Shown: positions 7,264 through 16,466, counted from the stretch's first letter. The stretch is DNA of 43,942 nucleotides from Bacteroidales bacterium (GCA_015654795.1 JAATGF010000171.1:1-43942); one strand, 5' to 3'. The notes: generated from the letters alone by a model not told the origin. Program-made: numbers and translations.

Positions 7264-9327
7264 TTATTTATACTTGTTTGCTAATTCATCATATTTCCTT
7301 GCAATTTGGGGATCCGATTTTCGGTACGAATCTGCAAGAGCCAGAATTGCCGGCAAATAACTGGGATTCAGTGTTAAACAGGTTTTTAACAAATCTCTCG
7401 CCTTTACGATATCTTTCCCAATGAGTAACTTTGACAATCCAATATAAGCCTCGAAATATTTGCGGTTGTATCCAATAAGCGTTTCGTAGTATTGGATTGC
7501 CTCGCCGGTGTTATTTTGGCTGACCGCGATATTCCCCAGGTACATTAGAGCAGGTTCGTAAACAGGATTGATTTTCAATGCAGATTGAAGTACTGTTTTT
7601 GCACTGTCAATTTTTCCTTCTGTTACAAGCGCCGCCGCAAAATTATAAAAGATTAATTCATCCTGAGTATTAATTTTCAGTGCATCCTCAAAAAACTTTA
7701 CTGCCCCGATTGTATCACCCCCTTTTAAAGCTTTATATCCTTGCAGGTCGAGTTTTGTCTCCCGCTTCAGAACCGCACAGACAGGAACCTGATCGGCGTA
7801 AATCACATGAATAGCATTCTTTGGCGGCCATATTTTGTCTTTTAACTGGTTTACAGGTATATAGCTGTTGGCCACAATCATGTAGTCCCAATCACTTTGG
7901 CTTCTTTCATCATACCGGCAGTAAAATGTTTGAAGCTCAGGACGATCGCGAAAATACCAGTTGACAGAGAAATTGGTTCCAATCCTCACAGAATCTTCTT
8001 GTTTATTATTTAAATATCGTGCCAGCCATTCCGATCCTCCGCGTATGGTGTGATAATAGTAGTCAGTTTCATATTTTCCATATGCCCCGTTAATACTACC
8101 AACCAATTGATTGTAGTAGAGGTAATAATAAGGGTGGTTCCGAATCATGAATTTGATTGGATGAAGCGCCGGCAACAATCCTAAAATAAGTGCCGCGGTA
8201 ATTAAGTATTTGTTCTTAAGGTATTTGATCAGGTACGAAAATCCTATAGCCGCTAACAGGATGATTGACGGATAGATAAAAAGAAAATGGCGCCACGATC
8301 CGTAAAGATTTGATTTTTCGTAGATAACGAAGACAACGGGAAACAGAATGGAGAAAATCAGGAATCCGTATTTTAACAGATTATCTGGGTTCATGATCCT
8401 TTTCGATAAAACGACAAAAACAGCAAGTCCGGCAAAGATGATCAATGGAATTGTAATTGCCATATATTTAGGCAAATAATACCAGGGCATGAAATCTGAC
8501 CATTCCATCTTTCCTTCAAAGAGTTGCTTTAGCGTGGTCGGAAACTGAGTCATCACCTCATACGACTTCCAGACATTAAGAAGGGGATTTAATTGAGCAT
8601 AAGGCCATAAGAGTATGCTAAAGAACCATGCAGCAGCTGAAATAAGAAAAATCAGTATCAGCTTTCTTCGAAATAAAAGTGATTTAAACTGATTGAATTT
8701 TAGATATTTATAGATATAGAAAAGGAAGAGAAAAAAGAAAAGATAGCAGATCAGGAGCAAACCGCCGGGACGGATACTGATTGAAAAGGCGATACTTGCA
8801 GTGAGCAAGACTGTGTCGTAAAGCTTTACCTTATTTTCGGTAAAGAGAATCTTCTGGATAAAGAAGATGGCAGCGATATAGCTTAACGCAAAGGGGATAT
8901 CTTTCAGGTTGTTTTGTGCGTGACCAAGGAAAGTGGGCGAGAGGGCGAATAATAAAATCACAATGATTCCGGCTCCGTAACCAGCAAGCCAAACGGCAAA
9001 GAAAGCTGTAACAATTACCGTCAGCCAGCCAACCAAAGAGCAGGATAAATGACGGAAGAGGAAAATATCTTCGATATTGAAACATCTTATTAAAATAGTC
9101 GTCAGATTGTCAAAGGATTGGCCGTAATATTTTAAGTGCGTTACTGGTGTATCGATTGCAGAAGTATCTTTCCCAAGGGAAGCGAAATAATCATATACAT
9201 AAACCGATTGATTATAATGGAGATATTCATCTCCCGATATTCCTGCATCGATACCGCCTTTTATCATCAAAAGAAGAAGCAGTCCGGCAATACAATAGAA
9301 GATATATTTCAAGCGTTTGTTGGTCAT
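7264..9327 (-). CDS. GT-C membrane glycosyltransferase (PMT/ArnT-like) with C-terminal TPR domain
   Basis: A 687-residue polytopic membrane protein. After the first membrane helix (about 8-23) comes SGDEYLHY, with Asp33-Glu34 matching the acidic pair found in the first external loop of GT-C lipid-sugar-dependent glycosyltransferases. Roughly ten more hydrophobic segments run to about residue 400, including a YGSWRHFLFIYPSIILL segment. A soluble loop follows, then about four TPR units (about 527-687; NFAAALVTEGKIDSAKTVL, NPVYEPALMYLGNIAVSQN). It probably transfers a sugar from a polyprenyl-phosphate donor. Its start overlaps the stop of the GT2 gene by 4 bp (ATGA), so the two are translationally coupled and likely work together: GT2 makes the lipid-linked sugar and this enzyme uses it. 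The acceptor is unknown. Confidence 0.8.
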   Translation of the reverse strand: MTNKRLKYIFYCIAGLLLLLMIKGGIDAGISGDEYLHYNQSVYVYDYFASLGKDTSAIDTPVTHLKYYGQSFDNLTTILIRCFNIEDIFLFRHLSCSLVGWLTVIVTAFFAVWLAGYGAGIIVILLFALSPTFLGHAQNNLKDIPFALSYIAAIFFIQKILFTENKVKLYDTVLLTASIAFSISIRPGGLLLICYLFFFLFLFYIYKYLKFNQFKSLLFRRKLILIFLISAAAWFFSILLWPYAQLNPLLNVWKSYEVMTQFPTTLKQLFEGKMEWSDFMPWYYLPKYMAITIPLIIFAGLAVFVVLSKRIMNPDNLLKYGFLIFSILFPVVFVIYEKSNLYGSWRHFLFIYPSIILLAAIGFSYLIKYLKNKYLITAALILGLLPALHPIKFMIRNHPYYYLYYNQLVGSINGAYGKYETDYYYHTIRGGSEWLARYLNNKQEDSVRIGTNFSVNWYFRDRPELQTFYCRYDERSQSDWDYMIVANSYIPVNQLKDKIWPPKNAIHVIYADQVPVCAVLKRETKLDLQGYKALKGGDTIGAVKFFEDALKINTQDELIFYNFAAALVTEGKIDSAKTVLQSALKINPVYEPALMYLGNIAVSQNNTGEAIQYYETLIGYNRKYFEAYIGLSKLLIGKDIVKARDLLKTCLTLNPSYLPAILALADSYRKSDPQIARKYDELANKYK

Positions 9328-10256
9328 TGTTTTACAGGTTTCCCATCGTAGAATTTCTTAACGAAATAGATTGGCCTGTTTTGCGATTCTTTATAAATCC
9401 GGTAAACATACTCACCCACGACACCCAATGAAACCAACTGGATTGATCCCAGAAAATAAATGCTTAGCAATGTGGAAGACCAACCAATTACTGCAAATCC
9501 AACGGCTTTGGCAATCAACACATAAACTCCTGCACACATAAATACAAAGGTGCCGATAAGTCCAAGGGATAAGCAGAATCTGATCGGAAATCTCGAAAAA
9601 GCAAATATGGCATCAGATGCAAGTATAAACAGTTTTGTGAGGCTCATTTTAGGTTCTCCTTCAGAGCGTTCATCCCTTATAAATTCGACATATCCTTGCC
9701 TGAAACCGATGAATGAACGGAGTCCGGGCAAATAGCGGACTTTCTCTCTCATCTTCAAAAGTGCATCAACGGCTTCGCGTTTCATCAGCGAAAAATTGCC
9801 CGTATTTTCCATATTCCGGATGGATGCTGTATTCCGAAAAAACAGATGGAAGAGAAAAGTATAGAAATTTCGGCTGCTGTAGCCCTTTCGCCCGCTACGT
9901 GTTCCGCTGATAATGTCGTAATTTTCTTCTGTGATTTTGCGGTACATCTCCTGGAATAACTCAGGAGGATCCTGTAAATCGCCATCCATCATTCCTACAA
10001 TTTCGCCGGAGGCATGCTCCAGTCCGGCGGTAAAAGCAGCCTGATGACCGAAATTTTTGGAAAGTGATAATACTTTGATTTTTTGATTTTTATTTTGCCA
10101 GTTAAGGAGATTCTGAAGACTCCGGTCTTCGCTGCCATCGTCAACAATAATGATCTCATAATCTGATATAAATGCTTCCAATGCCGATACTGTTCGTTCC
10201 AGTAGATCGTCGATCAATCCTTCTTCGTTATAGATGGGAATTACGATTGAGAGCAT
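9324..10256 (-). CDS. GT2 polyprenyl-phosphate glycosyltransferase (DPM1/ArnC/GtrB-like)
   Basis: A 310-residue membrane-anchored GT-A enzyme that should transfer a sugar from a nucleotide sugar to undecaprenyl phosphate on the cytoplasmic face. Seen: the N-terminal strand MLSIVIPIYNEEG, VDDGS (38-42), the metal-binding DGDLQDPPE (91-99), the loop SGTRSGRKGYSSRNFYTFLFH, and two C-terminal membrane helices (about 225-253 and 258-290), which is the architecture of GtrB/ArnC. It is the first gene of a three-gene minus-strand set with the overlapping GT-C gene. No TAnnTTTG element was found in the 136-bp upstream gap, which contains a terminator for the preceding ThuA gene. Confidence 0.88.
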   Translation of the reverse strand: MLSIVIPIYNEEGLIDDLLERTVSALEAFISDYEIIIVDDGSEDRSLQNLLNWQNKNQKIKVLSLSKNFGHQAAFTAGLEHASGEIVGMMDGDLQDPPELFQEMYRKITEENYDIISGTRSGRKGYSSRNFYTFLFHLFFRNTASIRNMENTGNFSLMKREAVDALLKMREKVRYLPGLRSFIGFRQGYVEFIRDERSEGEPKMSLTKLFILASDAIFAFSRFPIRFCLSLGLIGTFVFMCAGVYVLIAKAVGFAVIGWSSTLLSIYFLGSIQLVSLGVVGEYVYRIYKESQNRPIYFVKKFYDGKPVKQ

Positions 10257-10303
10257 TGTGTTGATGTTTTAGACAATGATTTGTAAATATACATTAAAAA
10301 CTA

Positions 10304-10332
10304 AATAACCCCAGTCTGAAACCGGGGTTATT
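10304..10332 (-). terminator. Terminator after the ThuA-like gene
   Basis: AATAACCCC (10304-10312) pairs with GGGGTTATT (10324-10332). On the minus strand the stem is followed by AGTTTTTAATG. It separates the redox operon from the glycosyltransferase operon. Confidence 0.8.
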
Positions 10333-10392
10333 GTAACTCATCTTATTGTGTGCCTTCTAATGGTCAGAAAAGCAACAATTTAAAGTATGTTA

Positions 10393-11604
10393 TTATTTGG
10401 CAGGCTGTAATCGTTCCAAAGTAAATTCAGCTACATCTTTTAACTGATCGTTTTTAGCCAGTTCTTTAATCACAGGAACGGATAAATCAGAACCCATCCA
10501 GCTGAGTTCGCGGAGGATTAACCGTTTAGCGTCGTCGGTTGCCGCTTTGTTTTCGAGAACTTTAATCATAAGTTTCTCAAACTTTTGAAGCGCTTCCGGC
10601 GTTTTTCCTTCGGCGCGGATTCTACTTTGCAAATCAGTGAAATACTTTGTGCTTTTAGTAATATCATACATTGCGATTTTGGCAAGATCGTCTTCAAGTG
10701 TCAGCTCCTTAAAATCAGTTCGTAAAGAGGCGCCTCCGGCATTCGGAAAATCATTCGGGATTTTTTGCGTTACTTTTCCCGAAGCAGCCCATTCGGCTCC
10801 ACGCTGGAAAGTAACTATAAATCCGACACACTCCATGGCCGGACCCCCATCTTCATCCACATGACCAAGAGCAGTATGAAAAATTCTCCCTCTCCCGTAA
10901 CTGATGGTCATCAATATAGGTTCATCGCGTCCTGTGCCGCCGCCGGTTGTATCGGCGTAAGCAGTAGCCAGAATCTCCATATTTTTGCCGGGTCCGCGTA
11001 ACTGACTGTATAATTCGTCATTGCCGTGAATCCAACGTGCGGGTAATCCTTTTGTGACAGGATGTTCGGCATTACGCATTTTCACTTCAAATTCATGACG
11101 TCTGGCATGTGATCCGCCACGGCCGGCTGTGGTGTCGATAATCATTGAATCTTTTTTGTAGTAGACATAGGGACCATCTTTTTCTGAACGGTCTCCCCAG
11201 CCACCCAATCCGGCCATCAGATTAAACGCTTTCCATTCGGGAAAAGAATTATTTGCTGCATGATATAAGACCACACCGCCCCCGTTATTCACATATTCAA
11301 CAAAGGCCGTTTTGGTTTTGTCGGACCATGAATCGCCATTATAGTCGATAACGACTACGTTGTATTTCGTAAAATCGGGATTGAAGGTATTCATGTCTCC
11401 TCCTTTGGGAGGAGTTTTGACAATGTCGGCAGTAAACAAACCGGTTTGTTCGAGCAGTTGCTTTAGAATTGGTGAACTTGCTTCCCATTTGTGATTATTT
11501 TGCCCGGTAACAATTAATGCCTTGTACTCAGTACTTTTCTGGCACGAATTAAAAATAGCTAATAGTCCTGCAAAAACGAATACTAACAGATATTGCTTCT
11601 TCAT
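10393..11604 (-). CDS. ThuA-domain lipoprotein
   Basis: A 403-residue protein with a lipoprotein signal peptide (lipidated Cys21 in AIFNSC-Q). Residues 28-270 form a ThuA-like, class I glutamine-amidotransferase-type fold: ALIVTGQNNHKW, VVVIDYNGDSW, GGGVVLYHAANNSFPEW, RHEFEVKMRNAEHPVTKGLP, HGNDELYSQL, ILMTISYGRGRIFHTALGH. The C-terminal third is helical and HEAT-like (ALQKFEKLMIKVLENKAATDDAKR). ThuA proteins are linked to trehalose and other sugar utilisation but their reaction is poorly defined. It is the last gene of a four-gene operon, starting 12 bp after the stop of a Gfo/Idh/MocA gene. ThuA and Gfo/Idh pairs are common in Bacteroidota and Planctomycetes. It probably sits in the periplasm or on the outer membrane. 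Confidence 0.88.
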   Translation of the reverse strand: MKKQYLLVFVFAGLLAIFNSCQKSTEYKALIVTGQNNHKWEASSPILKQLLEQTGLFTADIVKTPPKGGDMNTFNPDFTKYNVVVIDYNGDSWSDKTKTAFVEYVNNGGGVVLYHAANNSFPEWKAFNLMAGLGGWGDRSEKDGPYVYYKKDSMIIDTTAGRGGSHARRHEFEVKMRNAEHPVTKGLPARWIHGNDELYSQLRGPGKNMEILATAYADTTGGGTGRDEPILMTISYGRGRIFHTALGHVDEDGGPAMECVGFIVTFQRGAEWAASGKVTQKIPNDFPNAGGASLRTDFKELTLEDDLAKIAMYDITKSTKYFTDLQSRIRAEGKTPEALQKFEKLMIKVLENKAATDDAKRLILRELSWMGSDLSVPVIKELAKNDQLKDVAEFTLERLQPAK

Positions 11605-11616
11605 TTTGATTTCAGA

Positions 11617-12927
11617 TTAAATAGTTGGTAAGTTCCAGGGTTGACGGTAAGGGCGACTCAATAAGCGGCTTGCGATAGGATTTCCAATAATCTCCTGTTT
11701 TTCAGGATCCCACTGAATTTTTTGTCCGGTAGTCATGGCAATTTCGCCCAGTAAAGCAACTGAAATGGCACGATAGGCAACCTCAATTGGTGCGATTGTT
11801 TCCTTCCTTGAACGGACGCAATCGATAAAATTCTGCCAGTGGTTATCACTTTTATAAATCTGTACCTCGTTTGCGCCAATTACCTCCTGAAGAATTTTAG
11901 GGTCTGAAGCAGATAACCTGCCCCGGTCAACGTTGATCCACCCTTTCTCACCATACCAGGTGGCACCGCCTCCATGAACCAACCGGGAACTATTTGCTAC
12001 CCGCATTTCGAGGCCATTGGCATATTTGCAAAGGAAATCGTATTCAACAGGAACATTGTAAATGCCGTCCCTTGGATAAACACCTTCTCCCGAAATCTCA
12101 ACAGGGCCTGTTCTTTCAAGATCTGCACCCCAATTGGCAATATCAATGTGGTGACCTGCCCAATCGGTGAGCTGACCGCCTGAATAGTCGAGAATCCAGC
12201 GCCAGTTCCAGTGGCTTACGCCTCTGTAAGGAACCTTAAGCGCAGGTCCGAGCCACATTTCCCAGTTGAGTTCTGCAGGCACTTCCACAATTGGAGGCGT
12301 TCCGATACCTTTGCTTCCATTTGGTAATCCTACTTCGATATTTTTTATTTTCCCGATTCTGCCATTTCTGACGAGCTCAACAGCACGATGGAAATTAGGT
12401 TTAGATCGCTGCCAACTACCTGTCTGCCAGATGATATTATTCTTTTTAACTGCACTGACAATGGTCTGCCCATCTTTTATTGTACGGCAGATAGGTTTCT
12501 CACCATAAACATCCAGTTTTTTATTTGCTGCCTCAGTATATATGATTCCATGCCAGTGATCCGGCAGTGCTATACATACTGCATCCAATTTCTCTTTTTC
12601 AAGAAATTCCCGGTAATCGCCATAGACGCGGCAATCTTTGTTTTTGTTGGCCTCGTCAGCATAACCTTTTGCTTTGGCCTGGTGATTTGTGTCAACATCA
12701 CAAACAGCAACAAATTGCACTTGATCTTTAAGCGCTAAAAAATCCCTCATGTTGCTTTGTCCTTGCGATCCGACTCCGATAGCTCCCATTACAATCCTGT
12801 CGCTGGGCGGAAGTTTCCCTCCCATGCCCAGAGCAGTTGAAGGGATAATCTGTGGGAGGATCAATGCGCCGGTTGCGACGGTCGCTGATCGTTTCAGAAA
12901 ATCTCTTCTGGTAGATTTGTCAAACAT
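11617..12927 (-). CDS. Tat-exported Gfo/Idh/MocA-family oxidoreductase
   Basis: A 436-residue NAD(P)-type sugar oxidoreductase with a twin-arginine signal (RRDFLKRS, residues 7-14, then a hydrophobic stretch to about 34). The Rossmann motif is GAIGVGSQG (48-56). The family EKP motif is at 143-145 (VYGEKPICRT). The C-terminal alpha/beta domain contains WNWRWILDYSGGQLTDWAGHHIDIANW, whose DWAGHHID segment supplies typical active-site His and Asp residues. Tat export implies that a tightly bound cofactor is carried folded into the periplasm. Family members oxidise or reduce sugars, including at C3 of glycosides; the substrate here is unknown. It lies between a second Gfo/Idh gene (33 bp upstream) and the ThuA gene. 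Confidence 0.9.
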   Translation of the reverse strand: MFDKSTRRDFLKRSATVATGALILPQIIPSTALGMGGKLPPSDRIVMGAIGVGSQGQSNMRDFLALKDQVQFVAVCDVDTNHQAKAKGYADEANKNKDCRVYGDYREFLEKEKLDAVCIALPDHWHGIIYTEAANKKLDVYGEKPICRTIKDGQTIVSAVKKNNIIWQTGSWQRSKPNFHRAVELVRNGRIGKIKNIEVGLPNGSKGIGTPPIVEVPAELNWEMWLGPALKVPYRGVSHWNWRWILDYSGGQLTDWAGHHIDIANWGADLERTGPVEISGEGVYPRDGIYNVPVEYDFLCKYANGLEMRVANSSRLVHGGGATWYGEKGWINVDRGRLSASDPKILQEVIGANEVQIYKSDNHWQNFIDCVRSRKETIAPIEVAYRAISVALLGEIAMTTGQKIQWDPEKQEIIGNPIASRLLSRPYRQPWNLPTI

Positions 12928-12960
12928 TTGAATTAATTTTAGTTTTTATTAGTTGATTAT

Positions 12961-14310
12961 CTATATATTTACAGCCGTTCCAGGCATAGGTGTTTCAAAA
13001 ACCATGTCGACGGGACCAAATTCAATCTTGGTAGGACCAAGATCCATATCCGATTTCATAATGGCATCCCAGGTTATCATCTGTCCGGTATAAGCTGCTG
13101 TGCGTCCCATAATTGCTGTAAGCGTTGAAAGGGCCGTTTGCTCTGCTTCGTTTACATATTTACCCGTTCTGATTGCATAAACAAGGTGCATATGTTCCTG
13201 TACATAAGCCGGAATTTTCAGCTGGTTCATCGGATTACCATTTTCGTCCTTTGGATATTCGAATTGCCATTTTATGCTTCCATCCAGATTCCAGATTGTG
13301 TTGACACAATTTGTGTAACCTTCTGTTCCATTGATAATTTCTCCGGTTCCATTGGCGCAGCTATCCATCTCACGGCACATGCTGTGTGAACTGACGCCAT
13401 TTCCATAATCGAAATCAATGCTGAAAAAATCATATTGGTCACCTGTTACTCTGCGTACGCGACCTCCATAACCAATCGCCTTTTCCGGACATTTACCCAT
13501 GAACCAATTTATTACATCGATATTGTGAACATGCGTATCGAGAATATGGTCGCCACAAAGCCAGCAAAAGTTATTCCAGTTCCGGATCATGTATTCCATA
13601 TCGTTCCATCCTTCCTCCCGCGTACGGAACCAGACATGGTCCTGATTCCAAAATGCCTTTGCAGAGACTAATTTACCAATGGCTCCGTTGGCGACCCGTT
13701 TGTAGGTTTCGATGTAATCTTCCTGATGACGTCGTTGTGTTCCCGTTACGACACAAAGTCCGAGTGCTTCAGCTTTTTTTGCTGTGGCAATCATCAATCG
13801 TGCACCGACTGGATCAACACAAGCTGGTTTCTCAAGAAAGACATGTTTTTTATTGGTGATCGCTTCAAGAAAATGTTCCGGACGAAATTGTGGCGGAGTA
13901 GCCAGGATTACAACATCAATTTCAGGAATTGCCATAAGTTTTTTATATGCATCAAAACCAACAAAGCAATTCTCTGCGGAGATAGGTAATTTGAAACCCG
14001 CAAACCTTTCCCGACATCCATCGACCTTATCCTGAAATACATCAGCAAGTGCGACGATTTCGAGGTCGGGACCTGCGCTGATAAAATTAATCGCTGCGCC
14101 TGTTCCTCGGTTTCCACAGCCAACAAGGCCTGCACGAAGCTTTCTCCCTTTTGGAGCTCCTTTCAGAATGGGAGGAAGTCCCATTGCTTCGTTGCTTATC
14201 TCTTTCTTACAGGATGAAAGGATAGCTCCGGCACCGGCAACTGTTATTCCTGCAAGTACACCAACTCCTAAAAATTTCCTTCTGTTGATATTTTTTGACT
14301 CGTTTTCCAT
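12961..14310 (-). CDS. Tat-exported Gfo/Idh/MocA-family oxidoreductase, putative lipoprotein
   Basis: A 449-residue second Gfo/Idh/MocA protein. I start it at the ATG at 14310 (MENESKNINRRKFLG) rather than the frame-open ATG at 14355, because the later start puts the Tat motif RRKFLG at residues 10-15 and avoids overlap with the upstream gene. The hydrophobic stretch ends in LSSC34, a possible lipobox, so it may be a Tat-exported lipoprotein. The Rossmann motif is GLVGCGNRG (61-69) and the EKP motif is at 160-162 (FLEKPAC). The C-terminal domain includes CGDHILDTHVHNIDVINWFMG. It is only moderately similar to its neighbour, so the pair may act on different substrates or in sequence, for example oxidising and later re-reducing a sugar. 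Confidence 0.88.
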   Translation of the reverse strand: MENESKNINRRKFLGVGVLAGITVAGAGAILSSCKKEISNEAMGLPPILKGAPKGRKLRAGLVGCGNRGTGAAINFISAGPDLEIVALADVFQDKVDGCRERFAGFKLPISAENCFVGFDAYKKLMAIPEIDVVILATPPQFRPEHFLEAITNKKHVFLEKPACVDPVGARLMIATAKKAEALGLCVVTGTQRRHQEDYIETYKRVANGAIGKLVSAKAFWNQDHVWFRTREEGWNDMEYMIRNWNNFCWLCGDHILDTHVHNIDVINWFMGKCPEKAIGYGGRVRRVTGDQYDFFSIDFDYGNGVSSHSMCREMDSCANGTGEIINGTEGYTNCVNTIWNLDGSIKWQFEYPKDENGNPMNQLKIPAYVQEHMHLVYAIRTGKYVNEAEQTALSTLTAIMGRTAAYTGQMITWDAIMKSDMDLGPTKIEFGPVDMVFETPMPGTAVNI

Positions 14311-14324
14311 TATAATGTTCTTTT

Positions 14325-15860
14325 TTATTGACCAACAATACTGTCTGCTTCGCACACAACCCTGAACCCGTTATCGATGCAATCGGAATACCACCATACA
14401 CTTTTGGGCATTTGCGGATCAGTAACCAGCCAGGCCTTTGTTTTGGTGAAATCTCTCGCAGCGCTTCTCACATCTTTGGCGTCGCTTTTAAACGAACCGC
14501 CTCTGATTACATGTTCTTCACCTGTTCTTGGTCCTTTGGGATTAACCTGGTCACCAGTTTTATATGCATTGGGTGAGTAATAATCTGAGCAGAATTCTGC
14601 AACGTTTCCTGCCATGTTTTTCAGTCCGAAAGGATTTTCCTTCATTTCCGAAGGATCTTTGGTTCTTGAAAAGCTGTTTTCGGTATAAACGATTCGTGAA
14701 CTGATATTTGTGGTATCGCGGCCGAAAATTTTCTTGAAGATTCCTTTTGAAGTGAATTTTTTTGGATCTCCATCAAAGAAATAAGGGGTCGTTGTATTTC
14801 CGCGGCAAGCATATTCCCATTCAGCTTCGGTTGGTAAACGGTATTTTTTACCGGTGACTTTGGTTAACCACTGACAGTAAGTGTTTGCAGCACGCCACGA
14901 CATTGTGATGGCAGGCTTTGTTCCTTTGCCCCAACCCTGATCAGGAGCACCCCATGGCGGAGTTGGTCCGGTGATAGCATCAACATTCTTATTTTTGAGA
15001 ACTTGTCCTTCTGTCCGCCCTTGTGATCCCGTTGCCTGGAAAAAAGCCAGGTATTCGTTCCATGAAACTTCAATTTTAGCCATCCAAAATTTCGAAATCT
15101 TCACTTTTCTTACAGGACCTTCATCGGGTTTGCGCAACGGTTCGTTATCCGGACTTCCCATGTTGAACGTTCCCTCCGGGATGGCAACCATCTCGAAAGC
15201 AACTGTTGTACCTGGAATTTTCTCGGTGAAATTTTCGAATTTGTCAACTTTGGTGGGCTCGGTAAATATTTCTTTACTGGCTGCTGCATCAACACCAAAG
15301 TTTGTATTATGCTCGTGTTTGGCGTTTTTGTCGAAATGTCCGACATTCAGATGACAGTTAAGGCAGTTTGGTTTTGGCTCCTCTTTGGAATTTATATAAG
15401 CCAGATGAGCATTGCTTCCATTCACAGAAAGTGTTACCGGAAAGAGATTTTGATGACATTTAATGCATGATGCTTCGTAGGTAAATCCTTTTGCATTTTC
15501 AAGCAGTTTTTTTGATTCCCAGTTAATTTTTGCACTATCCTTAAAAAGGAAACCATAAACGTCTATTGCTCCATGCTTTGCTTTTGCGAGCAGGTAACCT
15601 TCTCCTTTGGGAGGTAAGTGACACTCAACACAATGCACGGTGACACCTGTCCTGTTATTATGGTGTGCCGACAATTTCCAGGTTTCTTCAGCCCAGGGAT
15701 GAACATGGCACGACATACAATATTTATCGGTGGAAGTGTAAGACGATACCGTATTAATGGTTGCAATAATTGCCAGACCAAGCAAGACTCCAAAGGTTAT
15801 TATCCAATTTCTTGACCTCGGTCCTTTCTTCATCCGGTTAATAAAATCTTTAATATTCAT
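14325..15860 (-). CDS. Fusion of NapC/NrfH-type tetrahaem cytochrome c and SUMF1 (formylglycine-generating-enzyme-like) domain
   Basis: A 511-residue fusion protein. One N-terminal membrane anchor (19-40) is followed by four haem-c motifs: CMSCH (48-52), CVECH (77-81), CIKCH (132-136) and CLNCH (166-170). This is the NapC/NirT/NrfH layout, which usually takes electrons from menaquinol to periplasmic enzymes. From about residue 218 comes a SUMF1 fold (VAIPEGTFNMGSPDNEP, RLPTEAEWEYACRG, NPFGLKNMAGNVAEFCSD, IRGGSFKSDAKDVRSAARDF, NGFRVVCE). The Cys pair of active formylglycine-generating enzyme is absent from the RGGSF region, so sulfatase activation is unlikely; GldJ/GldK-like structural or binding roles fit better. 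It is the first gene of the operon with two Gfo/Idh/MocA proteins and ThuA, suggesting it links periplasmic sugar redox chemistry to the quinone pool. Confidence 0.88.
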   Translation of the reverse strand: MNIKDFINRMKKGPRSRNWIITFGVLLGLAIIATINTVSSYTSTDKYCMSCHVHPWAEETWKLSAHHNNRTGVTVHCVECHLPPKGEGYLLAKAKHGAIDVYGFLFKDSAKINWESKKLLENAKGFTYEASCIKCHQNLFPVTLSVNGSNAHLAYINSKEEPKPNCLNCHLNVGHFDKNAKHEHNTNFGVDAAASKEIFTEPTKVDKFENFTEKIPGTTVAFEMVAIPEGTFNMGSPDNEPLRKPDEGPVRKVKISKFWMAKIEVSWNEYLAFFQATGSQGRTEGQVLKNKNVDAITGPTPPWGAPDQGWGKGTKPAITMSWRAANTYCQWLTKVTGKKYRLPTEAEWEYACRGNTTTPYFFDGDPKKFTSKGIFKKIFGRDTTNISSRIVYTENSFSRTKDPSEMKENPFGLKNMAGNVAEFCSDYYSPNAYKTGDQVNPKGPRTGEEHVIRGGSFKSDAKDVRSAARDFTKTKAWLVTDPQMPKSVWWYSDCIDNGFRVVCEADSIVGQ

Positions 15861-16466
15861 GTTTTAAAATGGTTCAATGCAAAAACGTAATTTTGAAATT
15901 ATAAATATGGAAAGGTTTATCCTGTTTAGCGATGTTTTTTGTTCACACTGTTCTGTTGCGTTATGCTTAATTTATTTTACTAAAATATTTCTGAAATCGA
16001 ATCCAAACTTAATTCGTAGACTTAATATAGAAAGCAGGAGGTTTGATAATACTGACAGTAAGTTACGGTAAATGTCTGTAACAAAAGACATCACGAATAT
16101 TTTGAAATAATACTGCCAGCTATTTGGTCGGGAAAATTTGAAAATATATAGCAGTAAATTTTCGCCGGATCTGTCAGCAGATCTCGTTTTATGATTTAGT
16201 GAATCTGCAGCAGCAAAACGAACCGAATTCAGAATCATGGATAATTTATTTGATGATATACTACACGAAACCAAAACACTACACATGAAAATAAACATGT
16301 GATTTTTGACGAATCGCTGTAATGAATACAATTTTGAGCTAAAAATGGACTATACAATACATTTGCTCTGCCGGCCTTAGCGAAATATCTGTTCTGATCC
16401 GTTCTGCAAACATAGTTTGTTTTTTTATACACCAAATGAAATAATTTCATGTTTTACAACATCAAA
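15861..16466. other. Gene-free AT-rich stretch between polA and the cytochrome operon
   Basis: About 600 bp with no supported gene. Open frames here (for example 15972-16331 on the minus strand) lack a family signature and have AT-driven composition. The promoter of the cytochrome-SUMF1 operon must lie here, but I see no exact TAnnTTTG close to its start. A small TTTG-type hairpin around 16408-16428 (CAAAC-ATA-GTTTG then T-run) points the wrong way to end polA. Confidence 0.5.

Noticed and set aside
14311-14355. Upstream start of the second Gfo/Idh/MocA gene at 14355
   Set aside because: It would overlap the upstream fusion gene and push the Tat motif to residue 25; the ATG at 14310 places it normally.
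14325-15200. Active formylglycine-generating enzyme for sulfatases
   Set aside because: The catalytic cysteine pair is missing in the RGGSF region and no sulfatase gene is present in the window.
15972-16331. A 119-codon minus-strand frame with a lipoprotein-like MCSVLVSC start
   Set aside because: The rest of the sequence is AT-driven and featureless, with no promoter element or neighbour support; a chance frame is more likely.
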